64,000 nucleotides of DNA, taken from contig NC_011898.1 of assembly GCF_000022065.1 (NCBI RefSeq), forward strand, positions 3,785,501 through 3,849,500. The letters run 5' to 3'. The notes below the pieces were generated by a model. The model searched no databases. It worked only from the letters and a program-made list of their open reading frames with translations, and had not been told where the DNA came from. Made by a program: the position numbers and the translations under genes. Position 1 is the stretch's first letter; each line of letters starts with the position of its first letter. Origin of the DNA: Ruminiclostridium cellulolyticum H10. GTDB taxonomy: Bacteria > Bacillota > Clostridia > Acetivibrionales > DSM-1351. Below, one piece after another: positions 55,381 through 63,547 of the stretch.

Positions 55381-55599
55381 TTAGTTCCAGGTTTTAATTA
55401 TTTCTTTTGCTTGTTCTTCTGTAATCTCATCATAAAATGTGTCTTCACCAATGTAAATACAGCATTGCTCTGGGGCCGACTCCCATAATCTTTTCTGTGG
55501 TATAAACCGCTGAAATTGATCGTCTATTCTTCGATACAGACGTGAAGCAGTTCCCTTTGTCCCATCATAATCATATGCAAAATAAAAATCTTCTCCCAT
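55381..55599 (-). CDS. small acidic protein after the MuF fusion; candidate immunity
   Basis: 72 residues starting MGEDFYFAYDYDGTKG, with CCIYIGEDTFYDEITEEQ; acidic and cytoplasmic. Real start is the ATG behind GGAGGTAAAGCT, 4 nt after the MuF-fusion stop. Tight coupling to a toxin-like gene and the extra position in the head module suggest an immunity or antitoxin role (inference). Confidence 0.6.
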   Translation of the reverse strand: MGEDFYFAYDYDGTKGTASRLYRRIDDQFQRFIPQKRLWESAPEQCCIYIGEDTFYDEITEEQAKEIIKTWN

Positions 55600-55603
55600 A
55601 GCT

Positions 55604-57535
55604 TTACCTCCTTGGTTTGATTGTCTCAATGCCTTGTGGTCGTGTAAGTTTAGCTGACAGCTTGAACATCTCGGTGATGATCTCTGCTTTTCTCTGAGGC
55701 AGAATACTATCGTCACGGGCTTCTTCGTATAACTTGTGGAGTTCGCCGTCTTTCAAAGCAAAACTCTCAGGTGTATGAAATTGAACTTCAAATTTCTGTC
55801 CTTGTGGACTCATATAGCAACAATTAACACCGTTATAGGGATTCCGCTTATCCATCCAAAAATTTTTAACCTTTACTTCAGAATATCCTTTCCCTAACAG
55901 ATTACCCTTTACCTGCCTATAAGATTCCACCAGTCTTTCTGGGTTGTCTTGATAAGTATATCTGATAACGTCGTTAGTGGAAGCGATGGTATCAGTAATT
56001 ACCTTTGTATCCAAGCTATGTAGACTATCCGTATTGACCTTACGCAAAAAGGACTCTTTAGTCTTCACCCTATATTCCAACCCTACCATATTTACGCCAG
56101 TTATTTCTGATACCTCTTTCAAATCATTTGTTATGGCAGGTTCGTTCTCAATAATTTTATTATAGGCATTAAGCTTCCGGTAATCAGCCTTAATAACGGC
56201 CCATTTATCACTTTCATTATACTTGAGATACTGAAAATCTTCCAGTGAATTTGGTACTCTATTTCCAAGAATTTGTTTGTATCTTGAAAACTGCTTCTTG
56301 TCCCTGGCACCATTTATCTGGTTAACACTCCGAATATCCGTTTGCACTTTACTCGGATCTCTTCTAAGATATGTATTATCCTTTAAGTGCTGCCTTAAAG
56401 CTCCTTGCCATTCCTGAACCTTAGCTCCGTACTTCGCTTGATTCTGAGGGTCAACACTTCCTTCTTCCAACCTTTTATACTTTCTTATTTTTCGTTCAAT
56501 ACCTCTCTGTTTCTGTTCGGCTTGATACCTCTCGACTGCCTTTTCATCATTAACAGGAGGTTTTGGTAATTCTGTTATACCCTCGAAGTAAATAGCCCTG
56601 CTGTGCCGACAATTCGGATGAAACAACCCCTCATCTATGGCAGTTGATAGGAGAGTATGTACCCCATCAGGCTTACCGGATGAATAAACGTCATCAATCA
56701 GGATCTTACCCTGCCAAGGCAGACATAGTTCGCAGGTATTCCCATGGGCTGTTATGACTACAAGGTGCATATCCCACTCATCCATTTTTGAACCCTCGCC
56801 GAGCATGGTAGCTCTATGGCTTGCAGTCCTTAACGCCATTTCTGCCCAAGAGGCTACATTGACCATTTTACCGTCTTTGTACTGGATACAATTAATACCT
56901 TGTTCAAGGAAGTCCTTAGTAGCCATGTCTATTGCTTGGTCAAGAGTAGTAGCACCACTACCCATATATACCTGAGCTTTATATATTGTTTGTCGATAAA
57001 CATCGTCCATTTTTCTAAGTACTGCATTTTGAGCTTTTCCCATGTCTTTTTTGACTGCTTTTTGTAGGGCTTTAAGCTTCTTCCTATTTACCGAAAAAAA
57101 TGTGTCTGTTCCGGTTGCTTTGGGTAGCTTTGCAGCTTCTTCGATTATCGTCTCTGCTTCTCTTAACGCTGCTATTTCATCAGGTGTATATTTTTTTAAG
57201 TTGTCAGTATCTATGCCACTATCTGGGGTATCAATAACAAAGTTTTTTATTTCACTTATAGTTTTCTCAACATTGTTTTCACCCTTTCTGAAACTTGATT
57301 TCAGTGTTTCGTCTATCAATGACATTATTTCATCACTATAGCCCCCTATAATTTTCTTATTTGTCTGCCGGTATTTGTTAAGTTCACGAAGCTTTCCGAG
57401 CTGCCACTGTTCCCATTGAAATCCTTCTTTTAACTGTTCACCTTGGTGCCGAAGAAATGTTCTTTTTTGTGATCTGATAAGGTCCAGAGCCATATCATCA
57501 AATATTTTTCGGATATCATACTTCTCCGTCGCCAT
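55604..57535 (-). CDS. MuF-like minor head protein with RelA/SpoT-like C-terminal domain
   Basis: 643 residues. The N-terminal ~330 are a phage minor capsid 2/MuF-type head protein (ALRTASHRATMLGEG, then HGNTCELCLPWQGK and FHPNCRHSRAIYF with Cys/His residues). A linker follows. The last ~150 resemble RelA/SpoT synthetases: EYRVKTKESFLRKV (RxK), TNDVIRYTYQ (Asp), NPYNGVNCCY and KFEVQFHTPESF (Glu), with HKLYEEAR at the end. Such fusions are known among MuF polymorphic toxins. Catalytic acid residues look kept; the usual Tyr of GYxSxH is replaced by Val. Confidence 0.8.
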   Translation of the reverse strand: MATEKYDIRKIFDDMALDLIRSQKRTFLRHQGEQLKEGFQWEQWQLGKLRELNKYRQTNKKIIGGYSDEIMSLIDETLKSSFRKGENNVEKTISEIKNFVIDTPDSGIDTDNLKKYTPDEIAALREAETIIEEAAKLPKATGTDTFFSVNRKKLKALQKAVKKDMGKAQNAVLRKMDDVYRQTIYKAQVYMGSGATTLDQAIDMATKDFLEQGINCIQYKDGKMVNVASWAEMALRTASHRATMLGEGSKMDEWDMHLVVITAHGNTCELCLPWQGKILIDDVYSSGKPDGVHTLLSTAIDEGLFHPNCRHSRAIYFEGITELPKPPVNDEKAVERYQAEQKQRGIERKIRKYKRLEEGSVDPQNQAKYGAKVQEWQGALRQHLKDNTYLRRDPSKVQTDIRSVNQINGARDKKQFSRYKQILGNRVPNSLEDFQYLKYNESDKWAVIKADYRKLNAYNKIIENEPAITNDLKEVSEITGVNMVGLEYRVKTKESFLRKVNTDSLHSLDTKVITDTIASTNDVIRYTYQDNPERLVESYRQVKGNLLGKGYSEVKVKNFWMDKRNPYNGVNCCYMSPQGQKFEVQFHTPESFALKDGELHKLYEEARDDSILPQRKAEIITEMFKLSAKLTRPQGIETIKPRR

Positions 57536-59018
57536 CTATCTCACCATCCTGCCCTGCTACACTTGGTTCATCAAATGCCGGTGCCTGTTCAGACTTTAAT
57601 CTGGCTACTTCCTTAGCCTTATCTTCATCAGTCCAGGTATCTCCATACAATTCTTCCACACATCTCTCGAGAGACATTATTCCGTATGACTTTGCCTTAC
57701 CCACAGTCTCAACCACAGTGTCAAACGACGGACTTGCATATTCTCCGAAAGCCACGCTTGCTTCGTATTCACCAGCGGTATGCTCTTGCATTAAGTCGTA
57801 CACTTTCAGTACTATAGCAACCAACTGAGGTATAACTTCGTTCAAGGCATCAATTATTTTGCCCCTAGTGTACAGTGTGGCTTTTTCCTTTTCTCGTTGT
57901 GCCTCCGCATTGTCCGTTTTTTTAAGGTCTATCCCTAGTGTGCTGGGACTTATAATGCCCTGTAAACACACATCAAGGATAGATGCATAACTGGCAACAA
58001 ATGCTTCGAACATGATCTGAGGTTGTACTGTAGATATTTGAGTTTTCGCATCCTCCGCCAAGCTACTACCAATTTTAATAAACTGATTATCAAACGCATT
58101 TGGCTTTAGTAGTTCTCCTGTGTTCGGGTTCTTTGGTATTAAGTCTTCCGGAATGTATTTCTGAACCCTGCCTGATCTGATGGCATCAATCCACTGTGAT
58201 ATAACCTCATCCAAAGCGTCAAAGTCGTCTGACTTACCACCATCAAATAAACTCTTACCTCTACCCTGCCATTTAGGCGATTTAAAGAACATCAGCGGCA
58301 CAGCCATTATAAAGTCACCTGTGTATGTAATATCTTTTAAAGCAGCTGTTTCAGGCACCATAGTCAGTGCAACTTCTTTTCCGTAAGAATCAAAAAGCTT
58401 ATACCGGATATACCCTTTACCATATGTCTCTGCAAGCCTATATTCCTTTGCCTTGACTGCATAATCAGTGTAAAATATTACTTCCTGCAGACGACCTCGC
58501 ATGTATGTGTAGTCAACACGCTCACCGCTGTAAAACTCAATTAGCGGGTACTGTGAAACGTCTGTATCAATTGTTATCTTAAAAGCTCCGTCACCCTCGA
58601 CAAGCGTTTCAGTTATTGCCTCGCCCAGAAGCTTGTTTGCCTTATTGTCCTTACTTATCTCATCCCACAGGTCTGTTTCAGCCTGGTTCTTAAGCTCTAT
58701 CCCGTCCAAGTCCGCAATGACTATATCAGATAGGCGGTCAGCAATCATAGAAGGTAATCCGGAATGTATCTTCCTTATGCCCAACCCTACACTCGGTACT
58801 GCAGCCCAGAAACGACCTTTGCTTACTGAATCGAAAGCTGTCTGTTTAAAGAACTGCTCCAGTTCCGAGGGTTCACCTCGGTACCACAGCCTATTACGCA
58901 GGGCATTTGTCTCGAATGAAAAAGGCTCTCTAACGGTTATATTCCTGTTTTCCAGTGCCGGTTGAATCTTTAGTATTTTTATAGCTGCCTTTGTCACCAT
59001 ATCTCTTATCCACCCCAT
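57516..59018 (-). CDS. phage portal protein (SPP1 gp6-like)
   Basis: 500 residues of the SPP1-type portal family: EPFSFETNALRNRLWYRGEP near the start, LVEGDGAFKITIDTD, then SPSTLGIDLKKTDNAEAQREKEK. Forms the DNA gate. Overlaps the MuF gene by 20 nt and follows terminase, the standard order. Confidence 0.87.
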   Translation of the reverse strand: MGWIRDMVTKAAIKILKIQPALENRNITVREPFSFETNALRNRLWYRGEPSELEQFFKQTAFDSVSKGRFWAAVPSVGLGIRKIHSGLPSMIADRLSDIVIADLDGIELKNQAETDLWDEISKDNKANKLLGEAITETLVEGDGAFKITIDTDVSQYPLIEFYSGERVDYTYMRGRLQEVIFYTDYAVKAKEYRLAETYGKGYIRYKLFDSYGKEVALTMVPETAALKDITYTGDFIMAVPLMFFKSPKWQGRGKSLFDGGKSDDFDALDEVISQWIDAIRSGRVQKYIPEDLIPKNPNTGELLKPNAFDNQFIKIGSSLAEDAKTQISTVQPQIMFEAFVASYASILDVCLQGIISPSTLGIDLKKTDNAEAQREKEKATLYTRGKIIDALNEVIPQLVAIVLKVYDLMQEHTAGEYEASVAFGEYASPSFDTVVETVGKAKSYGIMSLERCVEELYGDTWTDEDKAKEVARLKSEQAPAFDEPSVAGQDGEIDGDGEV

Positions 59019-59021
59019 CCT

Positions 59022-60374
59022 TTATGCCTCCTTGTAATCACCTATCTTTGTTTTAAACGGTATCCATGCATATTGACTTGCATTAATCGTGTGATCGTTT
59101 GCATCCTCAGGCTCATACTTATCTTCCTTCCAGCTATAACTCTCTAACTCTCCGATATGATTTTTACAGGTCTCGACAACTTCGTAAAACACGCTACCGT
59201 TACAGTTAATCCATCCAAGCTGTAAATGTATACGGTCGATAATGGTTATCTTTTTGTATGCGTTCAGGAAGTTGTACAAACAAGCATGTTCACGCTTATA
59301 TTTATTAAGCTCTGTAATAGTTGCTTGGTCAGCACTATCAACAAAAGTGTCTCTTGCGAATCCCCAGACCTTTCTATTTTTCTCCAGAAACTTAAAAAAC
59401 CTCGGAGCAATGTCCGAAGGTGCCAGAGGTATATCAAGGTTAGCATTGTTGTAAACTTCTTCATCAAGCACTACAACTTTTCGCTTGTCTGTTATCCCTA
59501 TGTAAATAAAGGCAAAGGTATCCGGGCTTTCTTGAGAGTATGATGTATCAAGACCTGCTGAAAAGTAGATGAATTTATATTTCTTAGCCTGTTCCCTTGT
59601 GATAACATTTTTTCCCCGTGTAAAGTTGCCAAATATAAGCCCTGTTGCCCTGCCGCGTAATCCCTGTATTTTGTTCTTATATAGCTTTGTACCTTTCGGT
59701 ACATTCATGATAATCTGGTCAATCTTTTCTTTACTCAATCCAAGGTTATGTATAAAAGAAAAGAACCAATGTACCCAACCGGGTTTTGGTTCTTCCTTAA
59801 GCATACTATTTATTTCAGGCGGTGCGTCATTTTTATATTCTGGCAACGGTCGGCTGCAGTTTATGTATTCTTTATACACTGGCAGGTTCGGATCGTCGGG
59901 ATTAAGTGTCGCCATTACATAATCAGCACGCATAAATGATTCCCTTACGAAATCTATATCAGCTGTGTTAATTTCGTCTATATAAAGGCATCCATACTGA
60001 CCCCCAAGAGCCTTTTGCCATTTCTTTTTATCACCATATCCCATTACATAAATAATTTTATCACCTTTGCTAGTATGGTAGAGGATATGGGGTATCTTTT
60101 CGTCTTTAGTTCCGTTCCCGTTGTACTCTGTAAGTACTCCAAAGTCGTCTATAATACCAAGGTCCTTGTTTATTATATTCTTTTCAGCAGTACCGGTATC
60201 TTTTGCGGCTATGATGTGATATTTCTTTTTGCTCTCAGCTACCAGCAGCATGAATTTAAATATGCCTACAGTGGTTTTACCTGCTGCTGTTGTACCCTCC
60301 AAGAATTCAACCGGTGCAGAATGCCTTATAAATGCTTTGTACTTATCGGATAGTATTAAATTCTCTTGACTCAA
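59022..60374 (-). CDS. terminase large subunit
   Basis: 450 residues. ATPase part: EGTTAAGKTTVGIFKF (Walker A) and YGCLYIDEINTAD (Walker B). Nuclease part: IYFSAGLDTSYSQESPDTFAF (Asp), VDSADQ and EDANDHTINASQYAW. Packages DNA with the small subunit encoded just upstream. Confidence 0.92.
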   Translation of the reverse strand: MSQENLILSDKYKAFIRHSAPVEFLEGTTAAGKTTVGIFKFMLLVAESKKKYHIIAAKDTGTAEKNIINKDLGIIDDFGVLTEYNGNGTKDEKIPHILYHTSKGDKIIYVMGYGDKKKWQKALGGQYGCLYIDEINTADIDFVRESFMRADYVMATLNPDDPNLPVYKEYINCSRPLPEYKNDAPPEINSMLKEEPKPGWVHWFFSFIHNLGLSKEKIDQIIMNVPKGTKLYKNKIQGLRGRATGLIFGNFTRGKNVITREQAKKYKFIYFSAGLDTSYSQESPDTFAFIYIGITDKRKVVVLDEEVYNNANLDIPLAPSDIAPRFFKFLEKNRKVWGFARDTFVDSADQATITELNKYKREHACLYNFLNAYKKITIIDRIHLQLGWINCNGSVFYEVVETCKNHIGELESYSWKEDKYEPEDANDHTINASQYAWIPFKTKIGDYKEA

Positions 60375-60376
60375 TG

Positions 60377-60889
60377 CTACCCACCCCGCATTTGCTCTAT
60401 TACACTGTCAAGCTTACTCTTTTCTTTGTCAAGTACTGATATCTCCACCTTGTCCTTAAACATTCCTAAATGCTTACCTAGAAGCTCTAAAGACTTAACC
60501 TTGTCATTCATTCTAACTTCTCGCTCTGTTGTCTCTCCGGTATCACTGAACGATTTCTTTACCTTCACAGAGAGTATCGCTGCTGTATCATCCTTTTTAG
60601 CTGTACTGCTTACGGTCGCATTATCAAAATCCATGACATCAGCTGGGTTTACAAATGCTATTTTTGCTAATTCATTTACCACCCTATCCTGACTAATACC
60701 CAAACGTCGTGACCGTTCAGCAAGGGCCTCGTCTATACGCGTGCGAATACTAGGTTTCGTTAAGTTCTCGGCTCCAATTTCATTTGCTGTCTTTGTACTA
60801 TATCCTGCTCTAATTGCAGCCTGAGTAGCATTTAGGTCTATCAGGTATTCCTGTATAAACATTTCTTGTTTTGCAGTTAATTTAGCCAT
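60377..60889 (-). CDS. terminase small subunit
   Basis: 170 residues. MAKLTAKQEMFIQEYLIDLNATQ and YSTKTANEIGAENLTKP are the terminase_2 family helix-turn-helix region; a helical oligomerisation part follows. Two nt before the large subunit. Confidence 0.93.
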   Translation of the reverse strand: MAKLTAKQEMFIQEYLIDLNATQAAIRAGYSTKTANEIGAENLTKPSIRTRIDEALAERSRRLGISQDRVVNELAKIAFVNPADVMDFDNATVSSTAKKDDTAAILSVKVKKSFSDTGETTEREVRMNDKVKSLELLGKHLGMFKDKVEISVLDKEKSKLDSVIEQMRGG

Positions 60890-60942
60890 TCAGGCTCACA
60901 TCCTTTCTTAACGCATTAAAAAAAGAGCCCGAAGGCTCAAGT

Positions 60943-61239
60943 TTAAAATAGTATTCTTTCCAATTTCTGTCTTTTAACATTTAAAAGTCTCAACTTCTTT
61001 TCAAGGGCATCCAACTGTGAATAAAATTCACTGTTTAAATTAGTGTATTCATCGCCACTTGCATTTTCAATATCAAGCATTAATTGCTTTTTAGCATTAT
61101 TAAATTTTAAATCATGAATTTCTGTTTCTACCTCACTAATTTCTGCGTCAAACTCACTAAATAAACTAGTCCTCGCTTCTTCAAATATTACTTTTTCTTC
61201 TTGTTTCATGCCTTCTCTTACCCCCCTTTCTATTTCCAT
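60943..61239 (-). CDS. small coiled-coil prophage protein
   Basis: 98 residues, acidic N-terminus and continuous coiled coil (ALEKKLRLLNVKRQKLERI). Not recognised. An inner start at MKQEEK is possible. Located between the late regulator and terminase. Confidence 0.55.
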   Translation of the reverse strand: MEIERGVREGMKQEEKVIFEEARTSLFSEFDAEISEVETEIHDLKFNNAKKQLMLDIENASGDEYTNLNSEFYSQLDALEKKLRLLNVKRQKLERILF

Positions 61240-61390
61240 AATTCTCCATTAAAAGGGGATATTCCTGCAAAACAGCAGCAAAAAGGAGAGTATATTTCAC
61301 CCCTCCCTGCTTTTGTCTTTTGTCTTTTGTATAAGTCCCTTGAATATATAATTTTTGATAATACGATAATACATGATTTGTTAGCGACAA

Positions 61391-61819
61391 TCACCGACAA
61401 CTTTTATACCACTTCTCTAACCTTCTTTCAATGGTTCTGCTTGTCCACCCCAAATATTCTCCTATCTCCTCAGAGCTTAGCCCGTCTATGTATTTGTACT
61501 GTAGAATCTGCCGTATTTCGCTATCATCTATACCAAGTATATAATCATATGCCTTATTAATTCTGCAGTTAAGCTCATAGTACTTATCACTTATCTTTTT
61601 GCCTATTTCATTTCGTTTTTGTATGCACTTATCTGACATTTGCTCCAAGCCAACCAGATTGAAAGACCTCGCTGAATATGGATACTCCGACATACTACCC
61701 CGAACCTTGTCCGATACAACGGTTTCATCATCACCATAATTGAGTTCCTGAAGCTTTTGGCTAAGCTGCTTTACTTCTTTTTTTAACTTTAATATTTCGT
61801 TTAGTTCTGCTTTTTTCAT
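61391..61819 (-). CDS. late transcription regulator, ArpU/sigma-like (DUF1492 type)
   Basis: About 142 residues. Helical N-terminus, then a sigma-70 region 4-like helix-turn-helix: IRQILQYKYIDGLSSEEIGEYLGWTSRTIERRLEKW. Such proteins activate late phage genes just before terminase, as here. Start is MKKAEL behind GGAGGTGCCT; a longer frame lacks a site. Confidence 0.8.
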   Translation of the reverse strand: MKKAELNEILKLKKEVKQLSQKLQELNYGDDETVVSDKVRGSMSEYPYSARSFNLVGLEQMSDKCIQKRNEIGKKISDKYYELNCRINKAYDYILGIDDSEIRQILQYKYIDGLSSEEIGEYLGWTSRTIERRLEKWYKSCR

Positions 61820-61860
61820 AGGCACCTCCAGTGCAATGTGAGTATTATTTGAGTTTTGCA

Positions 61861-61965
61861 TTATCCTCTCTTCTCAAATACTCTCCCGCATCTGTTACAC
61901 TTCCACATTGTCCGATAAACATTCTCTGTATCATGAGTTTCACAGTCTGGACATTCTTTATTCAT
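61861..61965 (-). CDS. 34-residue zinc-ribbon protein
   Basis: ATG overlapping the previous stop (ATGAATAA) opens a frame starting MNKECPDCETHDTENVYR and containing CNRCGRVF. Two CxxC pairs define a minimal zinc ribbon. Small proteins of this kind are common in phage early/middle operons; function unknown. Confidence 0.7.
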   Translation of the reverse strand: MNKECPDCETHDTENVYRTMWKCNRCGRVFEKRG

Positions 61966-62377
61966 CTGACTCACTCCTTTGCCATTCTTCAACAACATGT
62001 TCACTGATATCATCTATGTAAAAGAATCCTGGATGGTTTTTAGTTTCATCTAACCATTTCGTTAAGGCTTCATTGAGCAATTCCTCAAGGCGGTCTGTCT
62101 CTTCTTTAGGCACACAATCCAAATAATCGTTCGCTACTTCCCCGCAGTTATCCATTGCATTCTCGGCTATTTGTTCTATCGCCCAATCAGCATCTAAACT
62201 TGGAGTAAAAGTAATAATCTGCCCTACCTGATAACTGTCTTCACCACGTTTAATAGCTTCAATCCTTCCCATGCCTATTGCTTCCTCTTTGGTATCAAAG
62301 TATTCTTCCTCGTTCCAGATTTCTTTTCCCCCGAAATTATACATCCATAGTCCATTATTCCAATTATCATGTTTCAT
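61958..62377 (-). CDS. hypothetical prophage protein (139 aa)
   Basis: 139 acidic residues with YFDTKEEAIGMGRIEAIKRGED, VGQIITFTP and repeated Asp/Glu helices. Resembles small proteins found near RusA in Firmicutes phages. No catalytic motif visible. Confidence 0.6.
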   Translation of the reverse strand: MKHDNWNNGLWMYNFGGKEIWNEEEYFDTKEEAIGMGRIEAIKRGEDSYQVGQIITFTPSLDADWAIEQIAENAMDNCGEVANDYLDCVPKEETDRLEELLNEALTKWLDETKNHPGFFYIDDISEHVVEEWQRSESDE

Positions 62378-62417
62378 AAAATCCTCGCTTTCCGGCCTCT
62401 GGCCTATTATGATAAGA

Positions 62418-62921
62418 TCAACTCAACTCTTCAATTGCAATGAATATCCCAGGTACTTCCGCCCAAAACTTTTCAACTATCTCTGAGGCAACCAGTGCAT
62501 CGTCTTTCCAGAATCTTAAGTCAGTCATTACATCCTTTAGAAGTTTCTGCAGGTTATCTGTATCAGGCTTACTTGTCTTGTATTCACCGTTTTTATGTTT
62601 GCCTGTAACAGGGAAGCACCACTTTACCATTAACCTTACAGGTCCTGTGTATGGCTTATCAGGTACATATTTTGCTAGGTGTGCCTGTAATTTTGCTCTT
62701 GCAGCTTTAAGTTTGTCTGGTTCGTAAAATACCGGCTTGCCATTAACAACCTTCACTTGCTTTTCCTGATGAGTCACAGTAGGAACTTTTTTCATCGGCA
62801 AGAAGAATTCTGTTTTTACAGGGAACATTTCTCTGCACTCTTTTAATCCATCACACTGGGAGCATTCTTCCTCCCAGTAATCAAGCTGATGTTTACAATT
62901 CGGAATACCATTTTTGCTCAT
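62418..62921 (-). CDS. RusA family Holliday junction resolvase
   Basis: 167 residues. The conserved acidic motif is KPDTDNLQKLLKDVM followed by FWKDDALV, the RusA active-site Asp cluster. The N-terminus has four Cys residues (CKHQ..CSQCDGLKEC), possibly zinc-binding. Resolves branched DNA during phage replication. Coupled to the next upstream gene. Confidence 0.88.
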   Translation of the reverse strand: MSKNGIPNCKHQLDYWEEECSQCDGLKECREMFPVKTEFFLPMKKVPTVTHQEKQVKVVNGKPVFYEPDKLKAARAKLQAHLAKYVPDKPYTGPVRLMVKWCFPVTGKHKNGEYKTSKPDTDNLQKLLKDVMTDLRFWKDDALVASEIVEKFWAEVPGIFIAIEELS

Positions 62922-63187
62922 ATGTACACCTCAACTATAACCGGATCATCTTTTTCAGAGGGAGGAATACAGGTCATGTTCTTAGGTACCAATCTTCTTA
63001 TATTCTCGAGTGTGTCAGCCACAACAACAAATCTTGTAGGTTTGTTATTTATATCCCATAGCCTCGCTATATATTTGTCGGGGTAATCCTTCGGCTTTTT
63101 ATATACTGTGATAATTGGCACGGTTGACATAGTATTTAATTTAATTCCAACAAACGTGTCCAAAATCATGTCTGCTTTGTTTTGCAT
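62918..63187 (-). CDS. hypothetical prophage replication-module protein
   Basis: About 89 residues from MQNKADMILDTFVGIKL, with KDYPDKYIARLWDIN and FVVVADTLENIRRL. Beta-rich, no known motif. Overlaps RusA by 4 nt. Start chosen behind GGAAGGTGAT; a start 5 codons earlier is possible. Confidence 0.65.
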   Translation of the reverse strand: MQNKADMILDTFVGIKLNTMSTVPIITVYKKPKDYPDKYIARLWDINNKPTRFVVVADTLENIRRLVPKNMTCIPPSEKDDPVIVEVYI

Positions 63188-63248
63188 TTTATCACCTTCC
63201 ATTTATTTACATTTAACTTTCTGAGATAAAATTCTTTTGTCAAAGGAT

Positions 63249-63296
63249 AGGGGAAGAAGTACGTCGTGCGAAAGCTAACGCACGACTTCTTTCCCC
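63249..63296. other. long hairpin beside the iteron array
   Basis: GTCGTGCG (63,263-63,270) pairs with CGCACGAC (63,279-63,286), extended by GGGGAAGAAG and CTTCTTTCCCC. Could be a terminator for the replication gene or part of an origin. Confidence 0.6.
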
Positions 63297-63302
63297 TTTT
63301 GA

Positions 63303-63546
63303 CCGTGAGGGAAAAACGGAATATATATATACGTAGTATATATAGTTTTTTCTTCCCTAGGGAAAATCTCGATTTTTACCGACTTTTTCCCTGCTGAATT
63401 TTTGAGGGAAATTCTCGAGGTTTTTTATTTTCCTAAATGAGGGAAATTTACGATAAAATCGACTTTTTCTCTTTTAGGGAAATTCTCGAAGTTTACCGAC
63501 TTTTTCCCTGCTTAAGAAAATCACTTTTTACCGACTTTTTCCCTGC
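63303..63546. repeat. iteron-like repeat array, candidate prophage replication origin
   Basis: Five related ~36-bp units begin near 63,359, 63,404, 63,440, 63,475 and 63,516. The core is AGGGAAATTCTCGA then TTTACCGACTTTTTCCCTGC; the second half is exact at 63,375-63,394, 63,492-63,511 and 63,527-63,546. To the left is an AT-rich near-palindrome (ATATATATACGTAGTATATATA-like, ~63,321-63,344). Iterons plus an unwinding region next to a replication gene suggest an origin. Confidence 0.65.
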
Positions 63547-63547
63547 A

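Noticed and set aside
55600-55716. Longer N-terminus for the 72-residue gene
   Set aside because: The extension lies inside the MuF fusion's 3' end; the ATG behind GGAGG at 55,599 is clearly better.
61181-61390. 69-codon minus-strand frame before the small coiled-coil gene
   Set aside because: Overlaps the better-supported coiled-coil gene, has no convincing ribosome site and an unlikely composition.
63359-63546. CRISPR array
   Set aside because: Units are imperfect, adjoin without unique spacers of even length, and no cas genes are present.
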